From Betaproteobacteria bacterium (GTDB taxonomy: Bacteria; Pseudomonadota; Gammaproteobacteria; Burkholderiales; Rhodocyclaceae), in NCBI GenBank assembly GCA_016208415.1, contig JACQYB010000031.1, positions 47,461 to 111,460 on the forward strand: 64,000 bases of DNA, in the 5' to 3' direction. The translations under genes were made by a program, and so were the position numbers. Below are positions 1 to 7,463 of the stretch, one piece after another. The number at the start of each line of letters is the position of its first letter. Positions within the stretch are counted from its first letter, which is position 1. The notes below the pieces were generated by a model. The model did not search any database. It was not told the origin of the DNA and saw nothing but the letters and a program-made list of their open reading frames with translations.

Positions 1-241
1 GTCGGCGTCTTGGGCGGCATGGCTGCTCACGGGCGGCGTGGGCTTCAGGATTTCGCGAACCTGGCTGAGCGGCAGGGCTCTGCCGCGGTCAACATCGGCA
101 CCACTCCAGCACTTTAGGGGCATGCGTGGTTTTCCGCGATTGCCGCAGCTGGATGAGAACGATCCGATGTTCGAGTTCATCCGGCGCTGCATTCTGCAGG
201 TTCCGCGGGAGCCAGGTGTGCAAAGGGACTTCGCTTGCTAA
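1..241 (+). pseudogene. Remnant of a DegP/HtrA-type periplasmic serine protease (N-terminal part only)
   Basis: The first 117 bases read in frame 1 as a peptide containing DFANLAERQGSAAVNIGTTP, which resembles the start of mature Do-family proteases (DF..LVE..GPAVVNISTT). That frame hits TAG at 115-117. The match continues in another frame from about 109 with LPQLDENDPMFEFIRR and then QVPRE, like the LDENDPMxEFFRRF region that precedes the trypsin-like domain. This second frame stops at 239-241. The catalytic His, Asp and Ser regions and the PDZ domains are absent, since rlmD begins at 299. I read it as a frameshifted, 3'-deleted gene that also runs off the left edge of the window. The family assignment rests on two short motif matches in the right order and spacing; no search was run. 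Confidence 0.6.
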
Positions 242-298
242 AGGCGGTCCAAGGCCCACGACAAGCGCGTGTCTTCCGCATTGCCTGATTAGCCTCCC

Positions 299-1597
299 AT
301 GCCCATCGGTGTGATCGAATCCCTGGACCACGAAGGCCGCGGTGTCACCCGCGCCGACGGAAAGACCGTATTTGTGGAAGGCGCGCTTCCGGCGGAGCGG
401 GTCGAGTACTCGTCTTATCGGCGCAAGCCTTCCTATGAGCTGGCGAGCCTGGCTCGGGTGCTGGCGCGCAGTTCGCAGCGCGTTGAGCCCGTCTGCCCGC
501 ACTTCGGGACCTGCGGCGGCTGCAGCATGCAGCATCTGGAAGCGGCGGCCCAAGCTGCGACAAAGCAGCGGGTGCTGGAGGATGTCCTCTGGCATCTCGC
601 GCGGCTGCGGCCGGGGCAGGTCTACCCTGCGATTTCGGGCGCATGCCGGGGCTACCGGCACCGTGCGCGCCTGTCCGTACGGCTGGTTCCGAAGAAGGGC
701 GGCGTGCTTGTGGGATTCCATGAGCGACGCAGCAGCTACGTTGCGGACATGAGGTCGTGCGACGTGCTTCCGCCCCACGTCGGAAGACTGCTGCCTGAAT
801 TGAAGACCTTGGTGGGGTCACTGTCGATCGCAGATCGGCTGCCGCAGATCGAGGTGGCGGTAGGGGATGAGGTTACCGTTCTCGTGCTGCGCATTCTGCA
901 GCGACTGACGCGCATCGATGAGCAGTTGATTCGCGACTTTGCCGGGCGTCACGGCGTGCATGTCTATCTGCAAACCGGAGGCCCGGATTCAGCAGCGCCG
1001 TTCTTCCCGGAGCGTCCGGCTGAACTCTGGTATGCGCTGCCCGAATTCGATGTGCGGATCGACTTTTCCCCCACGCATTTCACCCAGGTGAATCCCTTCG
1101 TGAATCGCATGCTGGTCAGGCGTGCGATGGCCTTGCTCGACCCTCGCCCCGGGGAACGCGTTTCGGACATGTTCTGCGGGCTCGGCAATTTCTCCCTGCC
1201 CATCGCCCGATGCGGCGCGCAGGTGGTCGGTGTCGAGGGAAGTCCGGCCCTGGTCGCTGCCGCGCAGGCGAACGCGAGGAGAAACGGGCTTGAGGGCAGC
1301 GCCGAGTTTTCCCTCGCCAATCTCTTTGAGACCGATGAGCAAACCCTGTCGGCGCTTGGCAGGCTGGACAAGATGCTTATTGACCCACCGCGGGAGGGGG
1401 CCATCGCACTCGTGAAGGCACTTGGACGAGATGCTCCGCGCCGGATCGTGTATGTGTCGTGCAACCCTGCGACGCTGGCGCGGGATGCGGCGGTGCTGGT
1501 TCACGATAAGGGCTATCGGCTGCGCGGTGTAGGCATCGCCAACATGTTCCCGCACACCTCACATGTGGAATCCGTCGCGCTGTTGGAGCGTGCATGA
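299..1597 (+). CDS. rlmD: 23S rRNA (uracil-5-)-methyltransferase RlmD
   Basis: SAM-dependent m5U methyltransferase of the TrmA/RlmD family, which modifies U1939 of 23S rRNA in E. coli. The 432-residue length fits the family. The N-terminus ([13 protein letters not shown]) is a TRAM RNA-binding domain. Cys66, Cys72, Cys75 ([10 protein letters not shown]) and Cys154 are the 4Fe-4S ligands that mark RlmD. The C-terminal Rossmann domain carries [14 protein letters not shown], the catalytic segment [12 protein letters not shown] with nucleophile Cys388, and DPPREG. An in-frame TAG three codons upstream fixes ATG 299 as the earliest start; I see no good Shine-Dalgarno. Downstream lies a terminator belonging to the convergent membrane-protein gene. 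The alternatives RlmC and TrmA are unlikely given the TRAM domain and Fe-S cysteines. Confidence 0.95.
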   Translation: MPIGVIESLDHEGRGVTRADGKTVFVEGALPAERVEYSSYRRKPSYELASLARVLARSSQRVEPVCPHFGTCGGCSMQHLEAAAQAATKQRVLEDVLWHLARLRPGQVYPAISGACRGYRHRARLSVRLVPKKGGVLVGFHERRSSYVADMRSCDVLPPHVGRLLPELKTLVGSLSIADRLPQIEVAVGDEVTVLVLRILQRLTRIDEQLIRDFAGRHGVHVYLQTGGPDSAAPFFPERPAELWYALPEFDVRIDFSPTHFTQVNPFVNRMLVRRAMALLDPRPGERVSDMFCGLGNFSLPIARCGAQVVGVEGSPALVAAAQANARRNGLEGSAEFSLANLFETDEQTLSALGRLDKMLIDPPREGAIALVKALGRDAPRRIVYVSCNPATLARDAAVLVHDKGYRLRGVGIANMFPHTSHVESVALLERA

Positions 1598-1619
1598 AAA
1601 AGGCGGCTTGCGCCGCCTT
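1597..1619 (-). terminator. Intrinsic terminator of the Bax-inhibitor-1-like gene
   Basis: Perfect 8-bp stem (1600-1607 with 1612-1619) around the tetraloop ttgc. On the minus strand it is followed by a run of five T (1601-1597). It lies 22 bases beyond the stop codon of the minus-strand gene at 1642 and overlaps the last base of the rlmD stop codon. Confidence 0.85.
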
Positions 1620-1641
1620 GGTAGAGGAGTGGGCGCCCCCG

Positions 1642-2334
1642 TCAATCGCGCTGTCCGGTGAAGGCCAGCAGAAGGTGGAGCAGGCTGACGAACACGTTGT
1701 ACACGTCAAGGTAGATGGCGAGGGTGGCGGAAACGTAGTTGTCCTCACCGCCGTTTACGATCCGGCTTATGTCGAAAAGGATGTAGAGGGAGAAAAGCAC
1801 CACCACGACGGCCGAAATCGTGAGAGCAAACGCGGGAACCTGGAAGAACGCGTTTGCCAGCGCGGCCAGGAGTACCACGATCAGCCCGACGAACAGGAAC
1901 TTGCCCAGGAAGCCGAAATCCTTCCTGGTGACGGTGGCAACCGCAGACAACGTGAAGAAGATCGCACCGGTTCCCGCTCCGGCCATGGCGATCACCGTCG
2001 GGCCGTTGGCGAAACCCAGCGCAACCTGAAGGATGCGGCTGAGCATCAGACCCATGAAGAACGTGAAGCCCAGGAGCAGGGCCACGCCCACGCCGGAATT
2101 CTTGTTGCGCTCGATCCCCCACATGAACGCCCACGCAATGCCCAGGAACAACACGAAAGCCAGAACGGGGCTCCCGGCGAGGAACGAAAAGCCGGCTTGC
2201 ACGCCCACCAAGGCTCCCATCACCGTGGGCACCATGCTCAGTGCCAACAGCAGATAGGTGTTGCGCAGCACGCGATTCTGGCGCACTGAGACGTCCTGGT
2301 AGCCGGTGGTTGCGACGCGAATGTCAGGTTGCAT
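1642..2334 (-). CDS. Bax inhibitor-1 / YccA-family inner-membrane protein
   Basis: A 230-residue, very hydrophobic protein with about seven predicted transmembrane segments, the arrangement of the Bax inhibitor-1 (BI-1/YccA) family. Family features seen are the N-terminal VLRNTYLLLALSMVPT segment and the C-terminal FDISRIVNGGEDNYVSATLA region, which contains the conserved Asp residues near the last helices. In E. coli, YccA interacts with the FtsH protease; bacterial relatives may also act as pH-sensitive Ca2+ leak channels. Neither role can be shown here. The start has GGAGAA four bases upstream of ATG. It is monocistronic, with its own terminator and a plausible promoter at 2366-2394. Confidence 0.9.
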   Translation of the reverse strand: MQPDIRVATTGYQDVSVRQNRVLRNTYLLLALSMVPTVMGALVGVQAGFSFLAGSPVLAFVLFLGIAWAFMWGIERNKNSGVGVALLLGFTFFMGLMLSRILQVALGFANGPTVIAMAGAGTGAIFFTLSAVATVTRKDFGFLGKFLFVGLIVVLLAALANAFFQVPAFALTISAVVVVLFSLYILFDISRIVNGGEDNYVSATLAIYLDVYNVFVSLLHLLLAFTGQRD

Positions 2335-2365
2335 CAGGTTCTCCAGTCAGACCAAACTGGTCGTA

Positions 2366-2394
2366 AGACTAAACGGCGACAGCGAAAGTTTCAA
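2366..2394 (-). promoter_or_regulatory. Candidate sigma70 promoter of the BI-1 gene
   Basis: On the minus strand, TTGAAA (2394-2389), a 17-base spacer and TAGTCT (2371-2366), 31 bases before the ATG at 2334. The rest of the gap up to the tRNA (2395-2553) holds a 7-bp inverted repeat (gacgcgg 2411-2417 / ccgcgtc 2431-2437) but no clear promoter for the tRNA. Confidence 0.4.
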
Positions 2395-2553
2395 GCCGGA
2401 TTGTTGCCACGACGCGGTCTGCGGAGACGTCCGCGTCGGGCGAGACTCCGTGTGGTTCGGCCGACCGCCGGGTATGATGGCAGGCGGGTTGGGGATGTTA
2501 CACTGCGCTCCGCCGATGGCCCGACGCAGGTGATTAAGTTGGCCTGGGGAACT

Positions 2554-2643
2554 GGATGGGTGGCAGAGTGGTCGATTGCACCGGTCTTGAAAACCGGCAG
2601 TCCTTCGCGGGGCTCGTGGGTTCGAATCCCACCCCATCCGCCA
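2554..2643 (+). tRNA. tRNA-Ser (anticodon UGA)
   Basis: Class II tRNA with acceptor ggatggg/cccatcc. The anticodon loop cttgaaa carries TGA at 2588-2590. It has a long variable arm, a T arm (gtggg ttcgaat cccac), discriminator G, and CCA encoded at 2641-2643. Confidence 0.96.
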
Positions 2644-2653
2644 GTAAGACCGT

Positions 2654-3106
2654 TCAGGTGAGATCCTCACGTCGGGCGTCTGCCCAACAATTTGGGGTTT
2701 CATAGAGCCGGACCTGTTCCAGGTGGAGGTGGCTTCCGAAGCGGTCGCGGTAGGCACCGTCGAGAATCCTGAACGCCTCCAATGCCAGGTTCTCGGCCGT
2801 CGGTACGGATTCGAGAACGACGGTCTTGTGGTCCGGCAGGGAACCCAGAAACTCCATCAGGGCGCGGTCGCCACGCCATACCAGGAAGGCGTGGTCCCAC
2901 AGGTCGACGAGCGCTCGCCGCGCCAGCGCCTTGATGTCGGTGAAATCCATGACCATGCCGTTGGAGGATTCCCCAGGTGTGTGGAGAATATCGCCGGAAA
3001 GAGTGATCTCGAGCGCGTAGCGATGCCCATGAACGTTGCGGCAGTGACTTCGATGGTCCGGAATTCGATGCCCGGCGTCGAACTCAAGTCGGCGGGTAAT
3101 ACGCAT
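2654..3106 (-). CDS. queD: 6-carboxytetrahydropterin synthase QueD
   Basis: Enzyme of 7-deazaguanine (queuosine precursor) synthesis that converts dihydroneopterin triphosphate to 6-carboxytetrahydropterin. From the preferred start the protein is 150 residues. Zn ligands His13, His26 and His28 and the catalytic Cys22 lie in FDAGHRIPDH...CRNVHGHRYA, and the C-terminal PTAENLALEAF and LYETPNCWA blocks are also family-typical. An ATG at 3130 would add eight residues, but homologues begin with M-x-ITRRLEFDAGHRIP, so 3106 is chosen; neither start has a clear ribosome-binding site. A TATAAT on the minus strand at 3149-3144 may be its -10. The radical SAM gene at 3219 diverges from it. No queC, queE or queF is in the window. 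Confidence 0.92.
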   Translation of the reverse strand: MRITRRLEFDAGHRIPDHRSHCRNVHGHRYALEITLSGDILHTPGESSNGMVMDFTDIKALARRALVDLWDHAFLVWRGDRALMEFLGSLPDHKTVVLESVPTAENLALEAFRILDGAYRDRFGSHLHLEQVRLYETPNCWADARREDLT

Positions 3107-3218
3107 GGAGGAGCGCGGCCAAGTGCCCATGGGCAGGGCGCAAATTATATCACCCGGTCGGAAACCCCTCGCCCCGGCGTGGGATGCGCGCCAGGGCTAC
3201 ACGTAGGAAACGACGGTC

Positions 3219-4070
3219 ATGCCAGTGCTTCGGCAACTGAGTACTTCGGATCACAGCCGCGACAATGCCGGCCTTCGGTATGTCTACGCGGTGGCGTCTC
3301 GGCGATCGGGCGGGGTCTCGATCGGCGTCAATCTCAATCCGAACAATGCCTGCAACTGGCGATGCATCTATTGCCAGGTCCCCGGATTGGTTCGTGGCGG
3401 GGCGCCGCATATTGATGTTGAATGGCTTGCGAGCGAATTGCGGCAGTTCCTGCACGAGGCGCTGTCTGGGGGGGTTCGTCAGGCGGGTAAGCAGGGTGAG
3501 TCTGCGCGTGTAGTGGACATCGCGTTGTCGGGCAACGGTGAGCCCACCAGCGCGCGGGAATTTCCCGAGGTGGTAAGCCTGATCGGGGCGGCAATCGAGG
3601 AATTTGGGCTGGGCGGATCGGTGACTCCGCGCCTGATCACCAACGGCAGTCTGGTGCTCAGGGAACGGGTGGGAGAAGGGTTGCGGCGGCTTGCGGGCAT
3701 CGGCGGCGAGGTGTGGTTCAAGGTCGATGCGGGTACGGCTGCTGGTTTCGGCCGCATCAACAGCGTGAGCCTCAATTCGGCTCAGGTGGTCCGTTGGCTT
3801 GCGCACTGCTCGTCGTTGTGCAGGACGTGGGTGCAAAGCTGCATGTTCGCCCTGGATGGCGCGGGACCGACGGCTGAGGAGATCGACCGCTACCTGGAAA
3901 TTCTGGCGAGTGCAGAACCACACCGGCTCGCCGGGGTGCACCTGTACGGACTGGCCCGCAACTCAAGCCAACCGGAACGCCCCAGGTTGACACGACTGGC
4001 CGACGATGAAATGAGGAAGATCGCCGCGGCGATCGAGAAAATTGGGCTGACGGTGCGCGTCAGCCCTTGA
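3219..4070 (+). CDS. Radical SAM protein of unknown function (COG0731-like)
   Basis: A 283-residue radical SAM enzyme. The CX3CX2C cluster motif is Cys45, Cys49 and Cys52 (NACNWRCIYCQ). It is followed by the SAM-binding SGNGEPT motif, PRLITNGSL and EVWFKVDAG. The combination of CNWRCIYCQ and SGNGEPT resembles the wyosine-type Fe-S oxidoreductase group (COG0731), whose bacterial members are largely uncharacterised. It is not QueE by sequence, although it diverges from queD with only 112 bases between them. Two Cys in HCSSLC (about residues 196-200) are additional possible ligands. Substrate unknown; a tRNA-modification role is inference from the neighbour only. Confidence 0.8.
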   Translation: MPVLRQLSTSDHSRDNAGLRYVYAVASRRSGGVSIGVNLNPNNACNWRCIYCQVPGLVRGGAPHIDVEWLASELRQFLHEALSGGVRQAGKQGESARVVDIALSGNGEPTSAREFPEVVSLIGAAIEEFGLGGSVTPRLITNGSLVLRERVGEGLRRLAGIGGEVWFKVDAGTAAGFGRINSVSLNSAQVVRWLAHCSSLCRTWVQSCMFALDGAGPTAEEIDRYLEILASAEPHRLAGVHLYGLARNSSQPERPRLTRLADDEMRKIAAAIEKIGLTVRVSP

Positions 4071-4090
4071 CTCAAGCCCCCGCTTCGTCA

Positions 4091-4384
4091 CTAACCCTTC
4101 TTGCGGGCGCCTCGGGCGGCCTTTTTCAGGTTCTTGAACATCTCCGGGTCGGCGCTCTTGAGGTACTCGACGACCTCAAAGTCCTCGCGCTTGACCTTGG
4201 CGGGGTCGATCTGCTCGACATGGACAAGACGCAGCAGGGTCTGTACGGGGCGTGGCATGTTTCGGCCACTCTCATAGCGTGAGCCCCCGCTTTGGGTAAC
4301 TCCGATCTTTGACCAGAACTCTGACTGGTTCATGCCGAGCTTCCGGCGGATTTCACGCGCGTCGATCTTCTCAGGTGCCTTCAT
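4091..4384 (-). CDS. XRE-family helix-turn-helix regulator, 97 residues
   Basis: Small basic protein with a helix-turn-helix at about residues 7-55 (IRRKLGMNQSEFWSKIGVTQ then SRYESGRNMPRP), the layout of Cro/C1-type and HigA-like DNA-binding proteins. The C-terminus is a basic tail (NLKKAARGARKKG). ATG 4384 is chosen because AAGGA lies nine bases upstream and homology to HTH proteins begins just after it; the frame stays open for 65 more codons upstream but through AT-rich, non-coding-looking DNA. A 7-bp inverted repeat lies 74 bases upstream (4458-4475), suggesting autoregulation. No toxin gene is recognisable beside it, so an antitoxin role is not supported. Confidence 0.8.
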   Translation of the reverse strand: MKAPEKIDAREIRRKLGMNQSEFWSKIGVTQSGGSRYESGRNMPRPVQTLLRLVHVEQIDPAKVKREDFEVVEYLKSADPEMFKNLKKAARGARKKG

Positions 4385-4894
4385 ATCCAGTTCCTTGGAC
4401 AGGGGTTTATGGGCATGCCGACCCGTTGCACGGAAAGCAAGGCCATCTGCATGCAGCCTATAACTAAAGTTATAGTGTGTAAAGTATAGACCAATATTCG
4501 GAAACCATACAATCGGGTTTTGGATGATATTTTTCGTTCTGTTGCCCCTAAGCCCGAGCGGTATGACCGGTTTGTCCATGTACGTGAGGTGATGGGGCTT
4601 TTCGCGTCATCGGGGGAGCAGACCAGGCGCGGCTCGCGGCGCGCTAGGCCATCACCGGGGATGACGTGGGGGCTGGCGGAGGTGGCTACTGCTCTTTCCC
4701 GGCGTCGGCGTGGCGTCTATCCGCTGCGGAGGAGTCCCCGGGCGGAGAAAAGGCGCATTTTGACCAGCGCGTGAAGTCCTTGCCGGTGCCCCGGTACTTG
4801 GGTGCGGTGGTGTTGTGGCGTCCGCACTGCGCATCTGCTTGCAGTGTGGAATTCAAGTAAAATTCGCCACCATTTTGGCTCTGCGGATGAACTG
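4385..4894. other. 510-base gene-free gap between the XRE regulator and lysC
   Basis: The left third is AT-rich compared with the rest of the window and holds the palindrome at 4458-4475. The right two-thirds is GC-rich, with short open frames on both strands that have no recognisable domain, no good ribosome-binding site and no consistent codon pattern. I find no convincing lysC promoter or RNA gene here. Confidence 0.5.
4458..4475. promoter_or_regulatory. Perfect inverted repeat, candidate operator of the XRE regulator
   Basis: CTATAAC-TAAA-GTTATAG: 7-bp arms with a 4-base centre, 74 bases upstream of the regulator's ATG. On the minus strand a TTTACA (4484-4479 region) precedes it, so it may sit inside the regulator's promoter. 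The symmetry and spacing suit a dimeric HTH protein. Confidence 0.5.
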
Positions 4895-6124
4895 ATGGCA
4901 CTGATTGTCCAGAAATACGGCGGAACCTCGGTCGGGACGGCCGAGCGCATCAAGAACGTCGCGCGTCGGGTGGCGCGCTTCCACGCCGCCGGGCATCAGC
5001 TCGTGGTTGTGGTGTCGGCCATGAGCGGCGAGACCAACCGGCTGATCGCGCTGGCCAAGGAGGTGCAGGCGAGCCCCGATCCACGCGAACTTGATGTGAT
5101 GGTTTCCACCGGCGAGCAGGTGACCATCGGCCTGTTGTCGATGGCGCTCATGGAGCTTGGCGTCAAGGCACGAAGCTATACCGGTGCGCAGGTGCGCATC
5201 CTGACCGACAGTTCCTTCACCAAGGCGCGGATCGTGAGCATCGATGAGAGCAATGTCCGAGCGGATCTGGACGCGGGGCATGTCGTCGTTGTGGCAGGGT
5301 TTCAGGGCGTCGACGAAAGCGGAAACATCACCACCCTGGGACGCGGCGGTTCGGATACCACGGGTGTGGCGCTGGCAGCGGCGCTGCGGGCGGATGAATG
5401 TCAGATCTACACCGATGTGGATGGTGTTTACACGACCGATCCGCGCATCGTGCCGGAGGCACGCCGGCTCACCACCATCACCTTCGAGGAGATGCTGGAG
5501 ATGGCGAGCCAGGGATCGAAGGTGTTGCAGATTCGTTCGGTCGAGTTTGCAGGAAAGTACAAGGTCAAACTGCGAGTCCTTTCGAGTTTTGAGGAGGACG
5601 GGCAAGGTACGCTGATCACGTTTGAGGAAGACATCAAGATGGAACAGCCGATCATTTCCGGAATCGCGTTCAACCGCGACGAAGCCAAGATCACCGTGTT
5701 GGGGGTTCCGGACCGGCCCGGGATTGCGTACCAGATCCTGGGGCCCATCGCCGATGCCAAGATCGACGTGGACATGATCATCCAGAACGTCGGCCATGAC
5801 GGCATGACCGATTTCTCATTCACGGTGAATCGCAACGAGTTCACTCGCGCCATGGGGATTCTCGATGGCGTCAGGCAACAGGTGGGTGCGCGCGAGGTGG
5901 TCGGGGATAACCGCATTGCCAAAGTCTCGGTGGTGGGAGTCGGCATGCGTTCCCACGTGGGCATCGCCAGCAAGATGTTTCGTACGCTCTCCGAGGAGGG
6001 AATCAATATCCAGATGATCTCCACCTCGGAAATCAAGATCGCGGTCGTGATCGACGAGAAGTACCTGGAACTGGCCGTGCGCGTCCTGCACAAGGCGTTT
6101 GAACTCGACCAGATTTCGGCGTGA
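4895..6124 (+). CDS. lysC: Aspartate kinase
   Basis: Phosphorylates L-aspartate to aspartyl-phosphate, the first step towards lysine/diaminopimelate, methionine, threonine and isoleucine. The 409-residue protein starts at MALIVQKYGGTSVG, the family N-terminal nucleotide-binding motif, so the 31 in-frame codons before it are not used. It contains GRGGSDTTGVALA and YTDVDGVYTTDPR in the kinase domain and two ACT regulatory domains from about residue 265 (ITVLGVPDRPGIAYQILGPI; VVGVGMRSHVGIASKMF). The regulatory C-terminus predicts feedback inhibition by lysine and/or threonine. tRNA-Ser(GCU) follows 54 bases after the stop, an arrangement common in betaproteobacteria. A weak GGATGA precedes the ATG. 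Confidence 0.96.
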   Translation: MALIVQKYGGTSVGTAERIKNVARRVARFHAAGHQLVVVVSAMSGETNRLIALAKEVQASPDPRELDVMVSTGEQVTIGLLSMALMELGVKARSYTGAQVRILTDSSFTKARIVSIDESNVRADLDAGHVVVVAGFQGVDESGNITTLGRGGSDTTGVALAAALRADECQIYTDVDGVYTTDPRIVPEARRLTTITFEEMLEMASQGSKVLQIRSVEFAGKYKVKLRVLSSFEEDGQGTLITFEEDIKMEQPIISGIAFNRDEAKITVLGVPDRPGIAYQILGPIADAKIDVDMIIQNVGHDGMTDFSFTVNRNEFTRAMGILDGVRQQVGAREVVGDNRIAKVSVVGVGMRSHVGIASKMFRTLSEEGINIQMISTSEIKIAVVIDEKYLELAVRVLHKAFELDQISA

Positions 6125-6178
6125 GTTTCGGCGTGAGTTTGACCGCCCTGAGGCGAATCTGTATGATCTGGCGGCTTC

Positions 6179-6272
6179 GGAGAGATGGCCGAGAGGTCGA
6201 AGGCGCTCCCCTGCTAAGGGAGTATATGGGCCAAAACCTGTATCGAGGGTTCGAATCCCTCTCTCTCCGCCA
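6179..6272 (+). tRNA. tRNA-Ser (anticodon GCU)
   Basis: Class II tRNA: acceptor ggagaga/tctctcc, anticodon stem ctccc/gggag with GCT at 6213-6215, long variable arm, T arm gaggg ttcgaat ccctc, and encoded CCA at 6270-6272. Confidence 0.96.
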
Positions 6273-6280
6273 AAGTCGCG

Positions 6281-6286
6281 TATAAT
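6281..6286 (+). promoter_or_regulatory. TATAAT element upstream of tRNA-Arg
   Basis: A perfect -10 hexamer 15 bases before the tRNA-Arg gene. No -35 consensus is present; the -35 position would fall in the 3' part of tRNA-Ser(GCU). It may be a secondary promoter or chance. Confidence 0.3.
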
Positions 6287-6301
6287 GCGCGGCTTTCCAG
6301 G

Positions 6302-6378
6302 GCGCCCGTAGCTCAGTTGGATAGAGTACCTGGCTACGAACCAGGGGGTCGTGGGTTCGAATCCTGCCGGGCGCGCCA
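6302..6378 (+). tRNA. tRNA-Arg (anticodon ACG)
   Basis: Acceptor gcgcccg/cgggcgc, anticodon stem cctgg/ccagg with ACG at 6336-6338, T arm gtggg ttcgaat cctgc with wobble pairs, and encoded CCA at 6376-6378. The first anticodon base is a substrate for TadA deamination to inosine. Confidence 0.96.
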
Positions 6379-6388
6379 AGACATCGAG

Positions 6389-6421
6389 AAGGGCTGAAAT
6401 CGTCGGATTTCAGCCCTTTTT
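6389..6421 (+). terminator. Strong intrinsic terminator after the tRNA-Ser/tRNA-Arg unit
   Basis: Perfect 11-bp stem (6391-6401 with 6406-6416), loop gtcg, then five T (6417-6421). It separates the tRNA unit from the kinase gene that starts 41 bases on. Confidence 0.93.
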
Positions 6422-6461
6422 CCATTCTTGTGTGTGTTCCGCGGGCCGGGAGGACAGCTGT

Positions 6462-7355
6462 TTGGCCGGAATCATCGTCATCGGATCCGTGGCGCGGGAT
6501 GAAATCCTCCGGATGGCGGAGCCGCTGCGGACCGGCTCCCACCTGAACGGCACGCTCTGTGGCTACCGGCTGGGAGGCGGGGGTGCGAATACCGCCATCG
6601 CGCTTGCTGCCGCCGGGCATCGGGTAACGCTCGTGGCCGCCGTGGGACAGGATGCGGCAGGCGAAGCGTTGCTGGCCGAACTTGTTGCGGCCGGCGTGGA
6701 GACGGAGCATGTGGCCCGGGTTCCCCGCCCCACGACCCGATCGCTCATCCTCGTGGACCCCACAGGCGAGCGCACCGTCGTCAATGTGGCGCGCTGCGAG
6801 GAGGAAGAGCCGCCTCGGCGGCTGCTGGACTTGCCCGCCGACGCCATCTACGTGCGCAGCCGCCGCCGTGAACTGGCTCCCCTGCTGGCTGCGAGGGCCG
6901 CGACGACGCTGGTCGTGGCCCACGTTCCGCCGGTGGAGCCGCGCTGCCGACCGGCGCAGGTGCTCGTGGCTTCCCGGTCCGATCTCACACCGGCACAGGC
7001 GGCTGATCCGCTGGGCTTGGGAAATGAGGTCGCCGGGCAGGGCTTGTGCTGGATGGTCGTGACGGACGGCGCGGCGGGCGCGCGGGCCGTTTCAGCGACG
7101 CAATCGCTGACAGCCGCGGCCCAGCTCGTGCAGACCGTGGATACCACCGGAGCAGGGGATGCCTTTGCCGCAGGGTTGGTGCACGGCCTGGTGAGCCACC
7201 TCCCGATGTCCGACGCCCTTGCCCTGGGTGCGCGCTTCGGCACGGAGGCCACCCTGTGGCGGACGTCCGCGCTACCGGCGGAGGCCGTGCGTCGCATACT
7301 CTCGCAATGGGAGGAGTCTGGCCGGAGTTGCGCGCCGCGCCGGAATGGCTGTTGA
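6462..7355 (+). CDS. PfkB-family carbohydrate/nucleoside kinase
   Basis: A 297-residue ribokinase-like sugar or nucleoside kinase. The N-terminal glycine-rich substrate loop is RLGGGGANTAIALAAAG. The C-terminal signature DTTGAGDAFAAGLVHG carries the catalytic base Asp233. The start is TTG 6462: GGGAGG lies at 6448-6453 with eight bases spacing, the domain begins immediately after (GIIVIGSV), and the frame upstream runs back through the terminator and tRNA. The substrate cannot be told from sequence. The next gene (WYL regulator) follows after 108 bases and has its own apparent promoter, so they may not be co-transcribed. Confidence 0.87.
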   Translation: MAGIIVIGSVARDEILRMAEPLRTGSHLNGTLCGYRLGGGGANTAIALAAAGHRVTLVAAVGQDAAGEALLAELVAAGVETEHVARVPRPTTRSLILVDPTGERTVVNVARCEEEEPPRRLLDLPADAIYVRSRRRELAPLLAARAATTLVVAHVPPVEPRCRPAQVLVASRSDLTPAQAADPLGLGNEVAGQGLCWMVVTDGAAGARAVSATQSLTAAAQLVQTVDTTGAGDAFAAGLVHGLVSHLPMSDALALGARFGTEATLWRTSALPAEAVRRILSQWEESGRSCAPRRNGC

Positions 7356-7428
7356 AGTCTCTTGCCGCGAGATGGGCGCAACAGGCTTGTGTGTGGCGGC
7401 GGGGCTTCACCAATTTATACAAACAAAC

Positions 7429-7460
7429 AAGACGTGTCATCAAACGTGCCATATAATGGC
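7429..7460 (+). promoter_or_regulatory. Promoter/operator of the WYL regulator; apparently leaderless
   Basis: TATAAT at 7452-7457 lies seven bases before the ATG at 7464, so transcription should start at or next to the start codon. The -35 position (7429-7434) is poor (AAGACG). Two near-identical 9-mers, ACGTGTCAT (7432-7440) and ACGTGCCAT (7444-7452), repeat at a 12-base period. A 5-bp inverted repeat, GCCAT-ATA-ATGGC (7448-7460), covers the -10. Together these look like a repressor site. Confidence 0.5.
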
Positions 7461-7463
7461 GCC

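Noticed and set aside
126-314. Small plus-strand frame overlapping the rlmD start
   Set aside because: It is a shifted reading of the degP-like remnant and of the rlmD 5' end.
2411-2437. GACGCGG...CCGCGTC hairpin as a terminator
   Set aside because: It sits between divergent transcription units, so there is no upstream gene for it to end.
4520-4774. 84-codon plus-strand frame before lysC
   Set aside because: Arg-rich, no domain, no Shine-Dalgarno; looks like non-coding DNA.
4802-4894. Upstream in-frame extension of lysC
   Set aside because: Aspartate kinases start at the KYGGTSVG motif, which lies right after ATG 4895; the extension is not conserved-looking.
4686-4901. Minus-strand peptide with NTTAPKYRGTGKDF, faintly like an H-NS-family C-terminus
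   Set aside because: Only a few residues match, the Trp-Gly-Arg core is missing, and the frame has no start or ribosome-binding support.
2554-6378. tRNA genes as possible attachment sites of a genomic island
   Set aside because: No integrase, no direct repeat of a tRNA 3' end, and the neighbours are housekeeping genes.
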